The translations under genes and the position numbers were made by a program. A DNA stretch of 64,000 bases, from positions 62,001-126,000 of the forward strand of contig NZ_FWXY01000004.1 of assembly GCF_900176365.1 (NCBI RefSeq), in the 5' to 3' direction. Shown here piece after piece: positions 1 through 8,464 of the stretch (position 1 is the stretch's first letter; each line of letters opens with the position of its first letter). Below the pieces are notes generated by a model. The model was not told the origin of the DNA. It was given only the letters and a program-made list of their open reading frames with translations, and did not search any database. This DNA comes from Desulfocicer vacuolatum DSM 3385. Lineage in GTDB: Bacteria; Desulfobacterota; Desulfobacteria; Desulfobacterales; Desulfobacteraceae.

Positions 1-16
1 ATAAGGACTATCGCGG

Positions 17-703
17 ATGATAGGAAATATTGCAAATGCCGTGGCCATCATTGCAGGTGCCCTTGTGGGGCTTTTATGCCGGGGGGGAATTCCGGAGAAG
101 TATAATAAAACCGTGGTGCATGCCATCAGTCTGGCTGTTCTGGTCATCGGCATCCGGGGGGCCATGAAATCCGATGCCCTGCTGGTGATCATTCTCAGTC
201 TGGCCCTGGGAAGTCTTTTGGGTGAAATGCTTAAAATTGAAGATCGGCTGGTGATGTTGGGAAAGCTTTTGGAAAAACGATTTGCCGGTGATGACGAGGG
301 TTTTTACAAAGGCTTTGTTACGGCAACCCTGCTTTTTTGTGTGGGCTCCATGGGCATCGTGGGAGCCCTGGAAAGCGGGCTTGCCAATGATCATCATACC
401 CTTTTTGCAAAGTCCGCCCTGGATGGTATTTTTTCCATCATCTTGGGGTCTTCCATGGGGCTTGGCGTGTTGTTTTCAGCCTTTCCCGTGTTGCTATACC
501 AGGGTACAATTACCCTGGCAGCCGTGGTGATAAAACCCTATCTCCAGCCTGATGTGGTGGCCCAGATGTCCGCTGTGGGCGGGGTGTTGATCATGGCCAT
601 CGGGTTTAACTTTGTGGCTGATTCAAAGATTCGCATCGGCAGCATGATCCCGGCGGTTTTTCTGCCCCTGGTGTGGTATATGCTCCTGGAACTTGTGGGG
701 TGA
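17..703 (+). CDS. DUF554 family membrane protein
   Basis: A 228-residue hydrophobic protein matching the DUF554 (YdfK/YqgA-like) inner-membrane family in length and in its glycine-rich start (GNIANAVAIIAGALVG). It has about six to seven membrane segments, including residues near 5-20, 30-60, 98-118, 138-170 and 185-225. A weak AAGGA ribosome site lies just upstream of ATG 17. The family is thought to be a transporter, but no substrate is established. It stands alone at the window edge and converges with the regulator at 747. Function is inferred from family resemblance only. Confidence 0.8.
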   Translation: MIGNIANAVAIIAGALVGLLCRGGIPEKYNKTVVHAISLAVLVIGIRGAMKSDALLVIILSLALGSLLGEMLKIEDRLVMLGKLLEKRFAGDDEGFYKGFVTATLLFCVGSMGIVGALESGLANDHHTLFAKSALDGIFSIILGSSMGLGVLFSAFPVLLYQGTITLAAVVIKPYLQPDVVAQMSAVGGVLIMAIGFNFVADSKIRIGSMIPAVFLPLVWYMLLELVG

Positions 704-746
704 AAAATTACGGGGGTTCTGCTCAAATTATTTCATCTGCGGTTCC

Positions 747-1343
747 CTAAGTGCCGGGCAAAAGAATGAACAGCGCCGTTGCCGTTGCAGGGCTTGCTTT
801 TTTAAACACATGGGGTGTCTGGGAGTAAAAATGAAGGGAATCTCCGGGCATTAGACGAATGGTCTTATCATGGGTGATAAAGTCGATTTCACCCTTAAGA
901 CAAAAACAAAATTCCTCTCCGGAATGGGCCACGGGCAGGGGGGCAATCCCCGGGCTTTCATTGAACTGGGCCAGAAATGTTTCCATTTTTTTGTCCTTTA
1001 GCCGATAGGACAGAGCCTGGTAATCATAGTGGGCATCCCCATGATCTGAATGTGATTTTTTCTTCACTGTTATCCTGTCATTTACCCGGGTCAGTTCCAT
1101 GGTGTCCATGGGCGCTTTTTTGGTGAAAAAGAAATCCATCCCTACATTCAGTGCCTTGGAAATATTGGCCAGGGTGACAAGCCCCGGGGGAATTTGGCCT
1201 GTTTCAATCTGGGACATGACCCTGGAGGATATTTGTGCTTTGGCTGCCAGTGAGGACAGCGGCATATTCCTGGATTCCCTGAGTTTATTTATTTTTTCTC
1301 CAATACCCAATTGCCCACGGTCACTTTTTTTGGATTGGTTCAT
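747..1343 (-). CDS. XRE-family regulator with C-terminal cupin domain
   Basis: A 198-residue cytoplasmic transcription factor. Residues about 15-75 form a helix-turn-helix of the XRE type (IGEKINKLRESRNMPLSSLA, then MSQIETGQIPP). Residues about 120-195 form a cupin barrel (HSGEEFCFCLKGEIDF, then LMPGDSLHFYSQTPH) that normally senses a small molecule. This architecture is typical of PuuR/SutR-like regulators of amine, amino-acid or sulfur metabolism. The start at 1343 is preceded by AGGAGGG. Its target cannot be told from the window: the neighbouring DUF554 gene converges with it and is not an obvious partner. Confidence 0.88.
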   Translation of the reverse strand: MNQSKKSDRGQLGIGEKINKLRESRNMPLSSLAAKAQISSRVMSQIETGQIPPGLVTLANISKALNVGMDFFFTKKAPMDTMELTRVNDRITVKKKSHSDHGDAHYDYQALSYRLKDKKMETFLAQFNESPGIAPLPVAHSGEEFCFCLKGEIDFITHDKTIRLMPGDSLHFYSQTPHVFKKASPATATALFILLPGT

Positions 1344-1528
1344 AACACCCCTCCTTTTATTAGCTTAAAGCAGATCAAGCCATTGGCGGATAAGACTATA
1401 CCGGGATGCCCAAAAGCTTATTCGTATTCAAGGCGGTTTTTCCCATGCACGGCAGTTTTATGTATGAAAAGATCAATGTAGAAAACGGATAAAAAAGCAG
1501 GCCTGTCTGTTTTTTGACAAAGACAGTC

Positions 1529-1984
1529 TTACCTTGCCGTGGCTGAAATATTAAACAGAAGATAGCCTTTTTTAAATCCTGGGCCGCCAATGGTTATGCT
1601 GCGGTTGTTTTTTAATAAAATTTCAGTGTTAAAAACGGATCTGTTCTGTTTTAAAATATTAATTTTGAATTTTATTCGTCCTTTTTTAAATCCTGTGGGG
1701 GAAATTTCCAGGGTCCTGTTTCCGGGAAGGGATATATGGGCCACTTGACGGTGCTTCACATTCAAGGGTTTTCTGTTTAAAAGGCGATAGGATGTGTATT
1801 TAAACACCGTTTGAAGCTCATGTGCAAGGTCCCCCAGTGCCGGGTCCATGTGGGCAGGGCCCGATGAGGCATGGATGATCCGCACATCCCCCAGAACACC
1901 TTTGGCGGCAAAGGCCTGTGCTGTGCAGGTGAGATAAAGCACAGCAATGATTACGGTTAAAAGGTATGTGTATTTTATTTTCAT
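1529..1984 (-). CDS. Small secreted protein of unknown function
   Basis: A protein of about 151 residues if started at the ATG at 1984, which opens directly with a signal peptide (MKIKYTYLLTVIIAVLYLTC, cleavage near AQAFA). A longer reading from 1999 adds five residues. The mature part has two similar glycine-phenylalanine-lysine-lysine-glycine stretches, ISPTGFKKGRIKF and IGGPGFKKGYLLF, suggesting a short internal repeat of a beta-sandwich. I do not recognise the family. It follows the anti-sigma gene on the same strand after about 40 bases, so it may be co-transcribed with that envelope-stress cassette. Confidence 0.6.
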   Translation of the reverse strand: MKIKYTYLLTVIIAVLYLTCTAQAFAAKGVLGDVRIIHASSGPAHMDPALGDLAHELQTVFKYTSYRLLNRKPLNVKHRQVAHISLPGNRTLEISPTGFKKGRIKFKINILKQNRSVFNTEILLKNNRSITIGGPGFKKGYLLFNISATAR

Positions 1985-2026
1985 AATTATCTGCCCCAAA
2001 TTTAAGTTTCTTTTGCTTTGTTTTAT

Positions 2027-2515
2027 TCAGGATTCTTTGTACCAGATGATTGTGTGACGCCGGTCCGGGGTTTCCAGAATCATCACCGATGCCATCTCTC
2101 CGTCTATGGAATTCACAATGGCACTGGGGGTGTGAAATGCAGGTCTTTGATCCTGCAAAAATGCCATACTTAATAAGAGTATTGCAGCAAAAGAAGCCAT
2201 CTGCAAGTAAATTTTCTTTACTTTTATAAAATCAATAAAACCGTTTAAATAAGAGAAATTCCATTTCTTTTTGGCATTTTCTTTCCTGATTTTAATGAGT
2301 AAGTTTTTTTCAATCTCTGTATCATTCATCCGGTTGCTATGGCGTTGGATACCGTTTACCACCTGATTGGTGATGTTTTGGTATTTTTTCACTGTTTGCT
2401 GACAGGCTGGGCAGGACGTGAGGTGCTCTTCCAGTGTTCTTGTGATTTGAGAAGGAAGGGCATTATCCACAAATTGGCTGAGCATTTTGGGGGTGTATTT
2501 ATTGCAGGATTTCAT
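2027..2515 (-). CDS. Membrane anti-sigma factor with zinc-finger ZAS motif
   Basis: A 162-residue protein with an N-terminal anti-sigma zinc-finger motif (His31, Cys35, Cys38 in HLTSCPACQQ), one membrane segment at about residues 102-120, and a short C-terminal part outside the membrane. This layout is that of ZAS-type anti-sigma factors that hold an ECF sigma factor at the inner membrane. It overlaps the end of the sigma gene by four bases (ATGA overlap at 2512-2515), the usual arrangement for translationally coupled sigma/anti-sigma pairs. The signal it responds to is unknown. Confidence 0.85.
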   Translation of the reverse strand: MKSCNKYTPKMLSQFVDNALPSQITRTLEEHLTSCPACQQTVKKYQNITNQVVNGIQRHSNRMNDTEIEKNLLIKIRKENAKKKWNFSYLNGFIDFIKVKKIYLQMASFAAILLLSMAFLQDQRPAFHTPSAIVNSIDGEMASVMILETPDRRHTIIWYKES

Positions 2516-3084
2516 GATGCCTCCCTTTTAAGGGCACCGGCCAGGCTTTTTCGGGCATGGTAAAGCCTGGAACTTACAGTGCCGGGTTTGATGTTTAGCA
2601 TTTGGGCAATGGCTTCGTAGGACATATCTTCCACTGTTTTTAAAATAAAAACGGTGCGTATTTTTTCTGGAAGCCTGGCCACATGTGCCATGATATTTTT
2701 CTCCATTTCCAGGTTCAGATAGTGTGATTCCGGGGAGGCATTTTCTTCTTTTGAAGACAATGTGTCCCCGGAATCCAGGGAGACATGGTGCCACTTGAAC
2801 CGTCTTTTCCATCGCCGTTTCCAGTTAAGGCACAGGTTGACGGTGATTTTTCTCATCCAGGTCATCAAACCGGCATCCCCTCGAAATTCATTGATATTGC
2901 GATACACATTAAAAAAAACATCTTGAACGATTTCAAGGCTTTCTTCGTGGTCCAGGGTGATACCCCAGGCAATGGCCATGAGTCTTGACTGGTATTGTTT
3001 CACCAGTATCTGAAAGGCTGCCTCCTGGCCCTGCTGAAGCCTTTTGATCAAATTGTTTTCCTCGCGGCGGTTTATTTTCATCAC
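2512..3084 (-). CDS. ECF RNA polymerase sigma factor (RpoE-like)
   Basis: A 190-residue sigma-70 family protein of the ECF class. Region 2 is at about residues 20-90 (YQSRLMAIAWGIT, DHEESLEIVQDVFFNVYRN, FRGDAGLMTWMRKITVNLC). Region 4 is at about 130-185 (LPEKIRTVFILKTVEDMSYE, then IAQMLNIKPGTVSSRLYHAR). The GTG at 3084 is followed at once by ATG at 3081; either could start translation. It forms an operon with the overlapping anti-sigma gene and probably the small secreted protein at 1529. Its promoter targets cannot be identified here; an envelope-stress role is inferred from its partner. Confidence 0.92.
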   Translation of the reverse strand: MMKINRREENNLIKRLQQGQEAAFQILVKQYQSRLMAIAWGITLDHEESLEIVQDVFFNVYRNINEFRGDAGLMTWMRKITVNLCLNWKRRWKRRFKWHHVSLDSGDTLSSKEENASPESHYLNLEMEKNIMAHVARLPEKIRTVFILKTVEDMSYEAIAQMLNIKPGTVSSRLYHARKSLAGALKREAS

Positions 3085-3128
3085 CTCTGGTATTCTATTT
3101 GACGATGGGGTTTACAGAATTGGTGTTT

Positions 3129-3361
3129 TATATGAAATACTCCGCAAACCGGGGATGTATTTCAAGCTTTGTTGTGGGCAGAGCCGGATCAGAATACGGC
3201 CCGCCCGTGGCGGTTATATGAAATACTCCGCAAATCAGGGATGTATTTCAATCTTCGTTGTGGCCAGACCGAGTTCAGAATAAGGTCTGCCCATGGCAGT
3301 TATTCAAAAACTAACTGTCATGGGCAAAACCGTATTTTGATCCGGCCCTGCCCACAACAAA
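3129..3361. repeat. Repeat B: two tandem units plus an inverted half unit
   Basis: Two direct copies of a unit of about 86-88 bases begin at 3129 and 3215, each opening with TATATGAAATACTCCGCAAA and ending in a CCCGTGGCGGTTAT-like tail. A third, inverted partial unit follows at about 3308-3361. Each unit has a small hairpin (GAAATAC paired with GTATTTC). Similar units recur at 4137, 8366, 14131, 18135, 20789, 52672, 54100 and as fragments elsewhere. No protein is evident; short open frames through it are read-throughs of the repeat. Confidence 0.85.
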
Positions 3362-3373
3362 TATGAAAAATGC

Positions 3374-3470
3374 TATCATGCCGCCTCCCGGGGGACAATG
3401 GTCCCGGCCTGAACCGTAGACAGCTCAATCGGCCGGTTCCTATTGCCCATGGGAGGGGCTCTGCCTTAGG
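3374..3470. repeat. Repeat A copy, degenerate
   Basis: A diverged copy of repeat A: outer arms CCGCCTCCCGGGGGACAATG and CATTGCC-like sequence no longer match perfectly, but the central segment around GTAGACAGCTCAAT is kept. It lies directly beside the tandem repeat B units, as in the other composite copies. Confidence 0.75.
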
Positions 3471-3518
3471 TAAGCATGGAGACTGTTTTTTTATATGACA
3501 AGTGAAATCCTGTAAGGA

Positions 3519-3980
3519 TTATCGATCACTCCGTGCCCACACCTGTCTTTTTTCCCAATATCCTTCCCGGATGAGGATTTGTTTGTAGTGCCCTTTAACC
3601 CATCTGCCCCGTCTGTTATAATGGCCCGGTTTCCATTTGTTTCTATAAACGGGTCCCACCCAGACTTTTTCCATGACCATGTGTCCCCTTTTTTTATGTT
3701 TGTTCCAGCCACGGTGTTTTCGGCAATGGCTCGGATGTCTTTCCCGGTGTCTGGAATGTTTGGAGTATTTCCGTTGATTATTATAGCTATTATGGGCATA
3801 AGCATGTTTTTTATTATTGTGGTGCACCTCATGAATTAATGCCGTGCCCAGAATGGCCACACCTGTTCCGATGATCACTGTTTCCAGCAAATGTTTATTC
3901 CTGGAGCCCGCCCATGCCGGGGAAAAAAGAAATGGGATCAGCACCGCTGTAATGAGGAGTATGTTCAATATTTTTTTCAT
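3519..3980 (-). CDS. Secreted basic, histidine-rich protein
   Basis: About 153 residues from the ATG at 3980, which opens with a clear signal peptide (MKKILNILLITAVLIPFLFS, cleavage after PAWA). A hydrophobic stretch at about 33-48 follows. The rest is rich in His, Lys, Arg and Tyr, ending with tryptophan- and glycine-spaced motifs (KVWVGPVYRNKWKPGHYNRR, then VKGHYKQILIREGYW) like small envelope proteins of the YXWGXW/RcnB-like type. An upstream in-frame start at 4028 would put a charged tail before the signal peptide and is less likely. Function unknown; a metal-binding or envelope-stress role is only a guess. Confidence 0.6.
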   Translation of the reverse strand: MKKILNILLITAVLIPFLFSPAWAGSRNKHLLETVIIGTGVAILGTALIHEVHHNNKKHAYAHNSYNNQRKYSKHSRHRERHPSHCRKHRGWNKHKKRGHMVMEKVWVGPVYRNKWKPGHYNRRGRWVKGHYKQILIREGYWEKRQVWARSDR

Positions 3981-4136
3981 AATCGTTCTCCTTACCTTAG
4001 GATAAAGGGTTGTGAACAAAAATACCATTTTTTTGTTCTTCTGTATGTCATTGACACCGTGAAAAAGAATTTGTTCAAAAAAAATGAAAAAAATTTAAAA
4101 AGCGGTATAATCCACTTAAATGAAAGCCGTTTTCCA

Positions 4137-4222
4137 TAACTGCCACGGACAGATCGTACTTTGGCCCGGTACTGCCCACAACAAAACTTGAAATACACCC
4201 CTGATGTGCTGAGTATTTCATA
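4137..4222. repeat. Repeat B, inverted copy
   Basis: An inverted unit reading from CATAACTGCCACGG through CCCACAACAAAACTTGAAATA to GAGTATTTCATATAAC, the reverse complement of the tandem units at 3129. Confidence 0.8.
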
Positions 4223-4334
4223 TAACGGCCATGATGCGCTGCATCACAACAAATAATGAAAGTCTATTATAAAAATATCCGAATGGTTCTACCGTTCTGT
4301 ATGTGTCTGAAATTATGATATTTAAAATTACTTT

Positions 4335-4384
4335 CTTATAAACATACATGGCTGTAGCCACCAGCCACAACGAACAATGAAAAA
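4335..4384. repeat. Repeat C, partial copy
   Basis: Contains ACATACATGGCTGTAGCCAC followed by CAGCCACAACGAACAATGAA. The same sequence recurs at 14196-14272 and, inverted, at 46107-46184 inside island 2. It sits in the roughly 690-base gap between the secreted protein and speD, which otherwise holds repeats A and B and no gene. Confidence 0.75.
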
Positions 4385-4424
4385 GTAGTTGCTGAGAGCA
4401 CCCAGCACCTGTTTTTCATATAAA

Positions 4425-4612
4425 CGGGCATGTCCTGTGGGACACAACAAATATAGGGTCGTAGACGCGGAGCCAAATGGTATTATACCGCCGCCCCCCG
4501 ACGGGCAATGGTCCCGGACCGGAACTGTAGACAGCTCAATTGTCCGGTTCCTATTGCCCGTCGGGGGGGCGGCTCTGCTGAGGTTGTCTTGAAGGCTGCC
4601 TTTTCATATAAA
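4425..4612. repeat. Repeat A composite copy with perfect stem (4490-4573)
   Basis: An inverted repeat of about 84 bases, arms GCCGCCCCCCGACGGGCAAT and ATTGCCCGTCGGGG with the GGCGGC end. The central part contains CCGGAACTGTAGACAGCTCA. It is flanked by a linker with GGGACACAACAAATATAGGG on one side and AGGCTGCCTTTTCATATAAA on the other. The whole composite lies just upstream of speD and may serve as a terminator-like or processing structure. Confidence 0.85.
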
Positions 4613-4674
4613 AAAAATACCTTATGCTCAACCACAGAAATGAAGATGTTATCCATTGGAGAGAGTGAATTAAG

Positions 4675-5070
4675 ATGTCACACAGCCGGAAAAAATTAAA
4701 AGAAAGGCATGCTGCCGGGGGATTGACCCTGGGCAGGCAGCTGACCATTGACTATTATAATTGTCGAAAAGAGGCCCTTGGCGATTGTGATGCCCTGGAA
4801 AAAGCCTTTGTTGATGCTGCCCGGAGCAGTGGTGCCACTGTTATCAGTTCTTCTTTTCATGCCTTTAATCCCCAGGGGGTCAGTGGGGTGGTGATCATTG
4901 CAGAATCTCATTTTACAGTGCATGTCTGGCCCGAACACCGGTACGCAGCAGTGGATATTTTCAGCTGTGGAGAGCACATCGACATGGAAAGGGCCAAAAA
5001 AACCTTGCAGGAATTTCTGGGGGCCGGAAAGGTGGTGGTGTCTTCGGACATGGGACGGGGTATCTTTTGA
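4675..5070 (+). CDS. speD: S-adenosylmethionine decarboxylase proenzyme
   Basis: A 131-residue class 1 (prokaryotic) AdoMet decarboxylase, which makes the aminopropyl donor for spermidine synthesis. The proenzyme cleaves itself between Glu77 and Ser78 in AESHFTVHVWPEHRYAAVDI; Ser78 becomes the pyruvoyl group. The catalytic His83 and Cys98 (FSCGEH) are in the expected positions. Length is normal for the family, with a slightly longer basic N-terminus. ATG 4675 is preceded by GGAGAG. No spermidine synthase gene is next to it, so the partner enzyme must be elsewhere. Confidence 0.95.
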   Translation: MSHSRKKLKERHAAGGLTLGRQLTIDYYNCRKEALGDCDALEKAFVDAARSSGATVISSSFHAFNPQGVSGVVIIAESHFTVHVWPEHRYAAVDIFSCGEHIDMERAKKTLQEFLGAGKVVVSSDMGRGIF

Positions 5071-5429
5071 GTATTACTTAAATTTTTGCCATGGCAGTGT
5101 TGACCTGTGAATCCATTGGTTTAAAAATTTCATGGGTTCGAACTTCTCATCTTTCATATCACATGGTGTGTTTTTGATTTTGAAGAAGCACATTATGTGG
5201 TTGCGGGTTGGGAAATTTATGAGTGAGGAGTAAAAACAGATATTTTGAAAATACCATTCTTGCCATCTGGTACGGAATTATGATGGACAAAATTTAATGT
5301 TCGGTTTACCCTACAGCTTTTTTGTTGATTTCTGGATGATTTGAGAAGAAAAAAACAGTTTCCCGGGGCTGACTTGTGGGTGCCCGGGATATGAAGATCC
5401 ACACATGACATGATAAGTGCAGGGTAGAA
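5071..5429. other. Intergenic region without a recognised gene
   Basis: About 360 bases between speD and the dehydrogenase gene. I see no convincing coding frame, RNA gene or repeat A/B unit. The promoter of the downstream dehydrogenase is presumably in its right half. Confidence 0.4.
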
Positions 5430-6455
5430 ATGGCATATAAAATTGCAATTAACGGGTATGGGCGTATCGGCAGATCAGTGCTCCGGGCACTGTATGAATC
5501 CCACCATTACAGAAATCTTGAGGTGGTGGGCATCAATGAACCGGCAGAGGCAAAAACCATTGCCCATTTGACAAAGTATGACACCACCCACGGGCGGTTT
5601 TCAGGGGATGTTGAACTGTGCGGTAAAGATTTTTTTGTGAACAACAACTACATTAAACTGACCCATGAACGACAGATGGACCGGCTGCCCTGGGCAGATC
5701 TCGGTGTGGATGTGGTCATGGAGTGCAGCGGAGCCTATTCAGAAAGAAACATTGCGGAGCAGCATTTAAAAAGTGGGGCTAAAAGGGTTATTTTTTCCCA
5801 TCCTGCTGAAGATGATGTGGATGCCACCATTGTTTTTGGGATCAATGAAGAGACGTTAAGGCCGGAGCACACCGTCATTTCCAATGCCTCCTGCACCACA
5901 AACTGCAGTATTCCCATATTAAGGGTTCTCCACGATGCCCTGGGCATTGAATCTGGAATTATCACCACCATCCATTCCACCATGAACGATCAGCCGGTGA
6001 TTGATGCCTACCATCACCATGATCTGCGCAGAACCCGGTGTGCAGGACAGTCCATTATTCCGGTGGATACAGAACTTGCCCGGGGGATTGACCGTATTTT
6101 GCCGGAACTTTGTGGTCGATTTCAGGCCGTTTCCATGCGGGTGCCCACCATTAATGTGTCTGCCTTGGATATCACCATGGTACTTGGACAGAAAACCAGT
6201 GTTAAAGAGGTGAATCACATTTTAAAACTGGCCACCAAAGGACGTCTGGAGGGGATTTTGGGGTATACAGAAGAGCCCCTTGCCTCCTGTGATTTTAATC
6301 ATGATGCCCGATCTTCGGTGGTGGATGGCAATCAAACCCGGGTCAGTGGTAACAATCTTGTGAAAATTCTTGCCTGGTTTGACAATGAATGGGCCTTTGC
6401 CAATAGAATGCTGGATACCACGGCGGCCTGGATGAAAAAAGTCCATGGGATTTAA
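5430..6455 (+). CDS. Type I glyceraldehyde-3-phosphate dehydrogenase, Epd-like
   Basis: A 341-residue NAD-dependent dehydrogenase with Rossmann motif INGYGRIGRSVLRAL at residues 7-21, catalytic Cys155 in SNASCTTNC and catalytic His in TTIHSTMNDQ. The sequence looks closer to erythrose-4-phosphate dehydrogenase (Epd) than to ordinary GapA: INEPAE after the second strand where GapA has a NDL-type motif, and PVIDAYHHHDLRRTR and AGQSIIPVDTELARGI in the middle. It could therefore act in glycolysis or gluconeogenesis, in vitamin B6 synthesis, or both. The start at 5430 follows a weak AGGG ribosome site. It is a single gene with no pathway neighbours. Confidence 0.9.
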   Translation: MAYKIAINGYGRIGRSVLRALYESHHYRNLEVVGINEPAEAKTIAHLTKYDTTHGRFSGDVELCGKDFFVNNNYIKLTHERQMDRLPWADLGVDVVMECSGAYSERNIAEQHLKSGAKRVIFSHPAEDDVDATIVFGINEETLRPEHTVISNASCTTNCSIPILRVLHDALGIESGIITTIHSTMNDQPVIDAYHHHDLRRTRCAGQSIIPVDTELARGIDRILPELCGRFQAVSMRVPTINVSALDITMVLGQKTSVKEVNHILKLATKGRLEGILGYTEEPLASCDFNHDARSSVVDGNQTRVSGNNLVKILAWFDNEWAFANRMLDTTAAWMKKVHGI

Positions 6456-6493
6456 GTTTTTCAACTTATTTTATTCGCGCTTCTAACGCTTGT

Positions 6494-7426
6494 TTACGTT
6501 TTTTCAGAAAAGGCAGAGTCCTGTACCGGAGATGGGGGCTGGGCCGTATTTTTTTTCAGTCTGGCCAGCATCACCCCGCTGCCCATGATAATGATACCAC
6601 CCACCCAGAAACGCCAGGGAGCAGGATCATGGAGAAAGATAATGCCTGCCACGGCTGTGAAGATCACCTCACTGGACATGAAAACGCCTCCTTCCCATCC
6701 CCGGCAGTGGAAAAAACCCTGGTTCATGATAATCTGGGCAAAAATGGAAGTGAGAATTATGCCGGTGATAAGGAAAAAATCTCTCATGGTTAAAGAGATA
6801 CCCGGGCTTTGAATGAACATGGGAAGGGTGATCAATGCCCCCATGGCACAAAAATAGAGGTAGATCACAGCAGGGCCGTTGTGCAGACGCAGGGATCTGA
6901 TCAAGGTGACGGTGAGACCGGCAAGGGCCGCTGATATCACAGCCATGCTCTGGCCGAGAACGCCTCCTGCCAGATGGAAATCAAACAAAATGGCCACTCC
7001 GGCAATGACGCTGAAAATGGACCCCAATTCTCCCATGCCCAATGTTTCCCGGTAGAGGATAAAGGCAAAAAGGGCCGCAAAGGCAGGGTATGAGTAAAAA
7101 ATCACAACGGCTGTGGACAGGGGCAGTATTTTGATGGCCGTGACCAGGCAGCAGAACGCCACGCTTCCCACGAATCCCCTGATCATGAGCAGGGAAATAT
7201 TATCTCCTTTAAAGGGGTTTTGCCCATGGCGACCCATGAGTAAGCTCAAGAGCACCATGCCCCCAAAACAGCGGTAAAAGACAATATGCCAAACGGTGTA
7301 CTCCGGACTGAGCAATTTGATTAAGAAGTTGAGAAGGGTAAACAAAATGGCCGCCCCCAGCATGAGAAAGGGACCTGTAGCCTGGGCCATTTGGGGTTGA
7401 TATTTCCTGATTATTTCATGAACCAT
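6494..7426 (-). CDS. EamA/DMT-family transporter
   Basis: A 310-residue integral membrane protein with ten predicted membrane segments in two EamA halves (about residues 15-145 and 160-290), the classic drug/metabolite transporter layout. Typical motifs include HIVFYRCFGGMVLL and FYSYPAFAALFAFILYRE in the first half and VIFTAVAGIIFLHD in the second. It overlaps the preceding zinc-ribbon gene by 16 bases, so the two are co-transcribed. The substrate cannot be read from sequence; relatives move amino acids, nucleotides-related metabolites or drugs out of the cell. Confidence 0.88.
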   Translation of the reverse strand: MVHEIIRKYQPQMAQATGPFLMLGAAILFTLLNFLIKLLSPEYTVWHIVFYRCFGGMVLLSLLMGRHGQNPFKGDNISLLMIRGFVGSVAFCCLVTAIKILPLSTAVVIFYSYPAFAALFAFILYRETLGMGELGSIFSVIAGVAILFDFHLAGGVLGQSMAVISAALAGLTVTLIRSLRLHNGPAVIYLYFCAMGALITLPMFIQSPGISLTMRDFFLITGIILTSIFAQIIMNQGFFHCRGWEGGVFMSSEVIFTAVAGIIFLHDPAPWRFWVGGIIIMGSGVMLARLKKNTAQPPSPVQDSAFSEKT

Positions 7427-8094
7427 CGAACCACCCCCTGAACAACCTGGAACAGATCCGTGTCTCCCGGGGCAAATTCATTATCATAAATATGCAGTCC
7501 CCCTGTGTGGAGGGGGGCGTCTTTTTTTGTGGTCGCCATTTGTTCTTTTTCCTTTTTGCGTATCTGTTTTTCCCTGGCCTCCTGATCAAGGATCTCACCG
7601 CCGGCTTTCATCCATTCAAACAGATGCCGAAGTTCACCGCCGTCCAGCCATACACCGTGTTCGGTGCATCTGTCAACAATGACACCGCTTCTGGAACCAA
7701 AGTTCATCCGGTTCATTATCTTGTGGCATTCAGGACATTTGACATAATTCACCGATGGGCTTTTTTTTGCCATGGTGGCATTAATCCGGTCCAGCTTTTT
7801 ACGATTGATGTGAAATACGTTTTTCACAGATGCTTTGAGCAGCACCTCCAGTTCTCCGGGATCAAAAAAAAGCCCCATGCACTGCTGACATCGTTCAATA
7901 TAAAATTTACCGTTGAGTTTAAGATCAATGGTTTTCATGGCCAGATTACATCTGGGACAGGTCCTTGCGGATTCCAGCTCATGGGTGGTGTAGGTGTGTA
8001 TTCCTGCAAGGTCCGTGTCATTTCTGGTGCCGCAATATTCGCACACAATGGCGTTGGGGGGCAACGGTGCAGAACAGCTTATGCATTTTGACAT
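7411..8094 (-). CDS. Zinc-ribbon protein with two TFIIB-type zinc fingers
   Basis: About 227 residues from ATG 8094. It begins with a zinc ribbon (CISCSAPLPPNAIVCEYCG), then has two zf-TFIIB units, CPRCNLAMK...CQQCMGLFFDPGEL at about residues 37-70 and CPECHKIMN...CTEHGVWLDGGELRHL at about 118-160. The C-terminus is charged and ends with a short hydrophobic stretch. The longer open frame up to 8217 runs through a repeat B fragment and is unlikely to be translated. zf-TFIIB proteins are common in Desulfobacterota but poorly characterised. It is co-transcribed with the overlapping EamA gene. Confidence 0.8.
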   Translation of the reverse strand: MSKCISCSAPLPPNAIVCEYCGTRNDTDLAGIHTYTTHELESARTCPRCNLAMKTIDLKLNGKFYIERCQQCMGLFFDPGELEVLLKASVKNVFHINRKKLDRINATMAKKSPSVNYVKCPECHKIMNRMNFGSRSGVIVDRCTEHGVWLDGGELRHLFEWMKAGGEILDQEAREKQIRKKEKEQMATTKKDAPLHTGGLHIYDNEFAPGDTDLFQVVQGVVRWFMK

Positions 8095-8162
8095 GGCAGT
8101 GTCCTTTTTATAAAAAAATTTTGGTAAAATTGATGGTTTTTTATGCTTTTTTTTGTGGGCAT

Positions 8163-8455
8163 AATCTGATTGAAATAAGGTCGGCCCGTGGCAGTTTATA
8201 TTCAATGCAGCCTCCAAGGCAAGCTAAGGCAGAGCCGCCCCCCGATGGGCAATAGGAACCGGACAATTGAGCTGTCTACAGTTTCGGTCCGGGCCCATTG
8301 CCCATCGGGGGGCGGCGGTATAAATACCATTTTATATTTGTTGTGTCCCACAGGAGATGCCCGTTTATATGAAATACGCCGCAAACCCGGGGTGTATTTC
8401 AAGCGTTGTTGTGGGCAGAGCCGGATTAGAATACGGTCTGGCGGTTATATAAAAA
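8163..8455. repeat. Composite repeat: B fragment, repeat A (8233-8316), linker, repeat B
   Basis: A composite of about 290 bases. It has a B tail at 8163-8190, the sequence CAGCCTCCAAGGCAAGCTAA, a nearly perfect repeat A stem (GCCGCCCCCCGATGGGCAAT with its complement ending at 8316), a linker with ATATTTGTTGTGTCCCACAG, and a full repeat B at 8366-8453. The same order occurs at 17945-18224 and 20600-20872, showing that A and B move or evolve as one unit. Confidence 0.88.
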
Positions 8456-8464
8456 GTTATGGAG

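Noticed and set aside
3129-3361. CRISPR array
   Set aside because: Tandem units are about 86 bases without unique spacers and there are no cas genes; no CRISPR array is seen anywhere in the window.
7492-8091. 199-codon plus-strand frame opposite the zinc-ribbon gene
   Set aside because: Its mirror gene has clear zinc-finger motifs; this frame has none.
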